This document shows, piece after piece, positions 5,870 to 6,797 of a stretch of DNA of 6,797 nucleotides. Under the pieces are notes generated by a model that was given only the letters and a program-made list of their open reading frames with translations, had not been told where the DNA came from and searched no databases. Numbering within the stretch: the stretch's first letter is position 1; the number at the start of each line of letters is the position of its first letter. The position numbers were made by a program, and so were the translations under genes. Source of the stretch: an uncultured Clostridia bacterium (GTDB lineage: Bacteria > Bacillota > Clostridia > Christensenellales > Aristaeellaceae); the NCBI GenBank assembly GCA_945877525.1, contig CAMDVP010000163.1, forward strand, positions 1 through 6,797, given 5' to 3'.

Positions 5870-6797
5870 TTACTTGCTATTCCAGCGGTCGTAAGCAGCC
5901 TGACGGGTAGCGACCAGGGTTTCCAGATCCATGGCTTCCAGCGTATTGAGATAGGCAGCCCAGGTTTCGTCATTCAGGGGCTTCTGCCCGGTAATGAACT
6001 CAGCCACCATGCGGTCCACAGTGCTGTCCATCAGCACATAGAGGGCCAGGGTATCCTGCTCGTCGGGGGTGAAGGTCACGCCCTCGGGATAACCCACACG
6101 GCGGGCTTCCAGCAGTCCGGCGTTTTCAACGCAGGTAGTGGTCCACTGATTGCTCACATTAGCGCCAATGATGACATTGGCATGAGCCTGCGTATAGCAG
6201 AAGGGCATGTTGCCCAGACCATTGAACATACGGCAATCGAAATAACTGCCGCCAAAGGCGTCTGTGTCATAGATGATCTCATAGCTATAGGAGCCATCCT
6301 CGTTCACAGTGCGGATATAGCCCCAGTCATCGCCGTTGACTTCATATTCGGGACCGCATTTGATCTCGTAGGTGCCTTCTTCACTGTACCAGTAGTCCAA
6401 CAGCTTGATAGCGGCAATGGCTTCTTCCTCGGTTGCATTGCTGGTAATGCACAGGCCGCTGTCCGTCTTTTCATGGTTGCGTCCCGGATGGCAGGGAACA
6501 TCGTTGTATTCACTGGTCAGGGGAGAAAGCAGCTGACGCTTAAGAATCTCTTCCTCGGAGGTGGGATTGTACTCAATGGTAGAGCCCACGTTAAGGGTAA
6601 GCACCTTGGCCAGATAGTCATCCGTAGTCATGGTAAAGATATCATTGTCGAGAAGCCCCTCAGCATAGATCTTGGCCATGAACTCGATATAGTGGCGGAA
6701 ATTCTCCTGCGCAGGGACATACACATACTGGTTGTTGATGATGTCGTGACGGCCGTTCACGAAACCGAAAGCGCCCAAAGCCATGTTATAGCCGTCT
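5870..6797 (-). CDS. Extracellular solute-binding protein, C-terminal part (SBP1), 5' end beyond window
   Basis: The frame is open to the right edge, so the ATG at 6784 is internal and the true start and signal peptide lie outside. There are 308 residues plus the stop in view, roughly the last 55-60 percent of an LplA-type binding protein. Relatedness to SBP2 shows in YAEGLLDNDIFT (44-55 of the visible part; SBP2 has YAKGILDSEYLT), in WYSEEG at about 136-141 (SBP2 has AYSEQG), and in the C-terminal layout FITGQKPLNDETW. The rest is clearly divergent, so this is not a recent duplicate. The visible part has six cysteines (102, 116, 147, 188, 200, 222), unusual beside SBP2, whose only cysteine outside its signal peptide is in EECSAGK. 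It is the first visible gene of the unit and probably delivers ligand to the permease pair downstream, or senses a related sugar. Confidence 0.9.
   Translation of the reverse strand, partial: DGYNMALGAFGFVNGRHDIINNQYVYVPAQENFRHYIEFMAKIYAEGLLDNDIFTMTTDDYLAKVLTLNVGSTIEYNPTSEEEILKRQLLSPLTSEYNDVPCHPGRNHEKTDSGLCITSNATEEEAIAAIKLLDYWYSEEGTYEIKCGPEYEVNGDDWGYIRTVNEDGSYSYEIIYDTDAFGGSYFDCRMFNGLGNMPFCYTQAHANVIIGANVSNQWTTTCVENAGLLEARRVGYPEGVTFTPDEQDTLALYVLMDSTVDRMVAEFITGQKPLNDETWAAYLNTLEAMDLETLVATRQAAYDRWNSK

Overview
The window reads as a bacterial, Firmicutes-like (Clostridia-type) sugar-uptake locus. Supporting signs are strong Shine-Dalgarno sites in front of the genes, tight same-strand packing, an LplA/LplB/LplC-type ABC importer with no ATPase gene of its own, and roughly even base composition. 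A gut or host-associated Clostridia, possibly near Christensenellales, is my inference from protein style only. I cannot name a species.

All six genes lie on the minus strand and read from right to left. Gaps are 12-77 bases and no clear promoter is visible between them, so they look like one transcription unit entering from beyond the right edge. In transcription order they are: the C-terminal part of a first extracellular solute-binding protein (SBP1, 6797-5870); a single-pass membrane protein of unknown function (5806-5141); an LplB-type permease (5063-4131); an LplC-type permease (4118-3213); a complete second solute-binding protein (SBP2, 3164-1608); and a large gene running off the left edge (1549-1). 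No stretch longer than 77 bases lacks a gene. I saw no RNA gene, insertion sequence, CRISPR array or attachment site.

The leftmost gene is the most notable. It is a single uninterrupted frame of 516 visible codons that joins an N-terminal formylglycine-generating-enzyme-like (SUMF1/FGE-sulfatase) domain to a BNR/Asp-box (sialidase-like) beta-propeller. It has no signal peptide. The FGE-like domain lacks the cysteine pair used by true formylglycine-generating enzymes, and the propeller has HVPTI where classical sialidases carry the F/Y-R-I-P motif. The fusion is therefore probably a cytosolic protein acting on, or sensing, the imported glycan, with unknown chemistry.

As a working model (inference), one or both binding proteins capture an oligosaccharide and deliver it to the permease heterodimer, which is powered by a shared MsmX-like ATPase encoded elsewhere. 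The fusion protein then handles the imported product. GC-rich stem-loops sit just after each solute-binding-protein gene and may set transcript levels within the unit.
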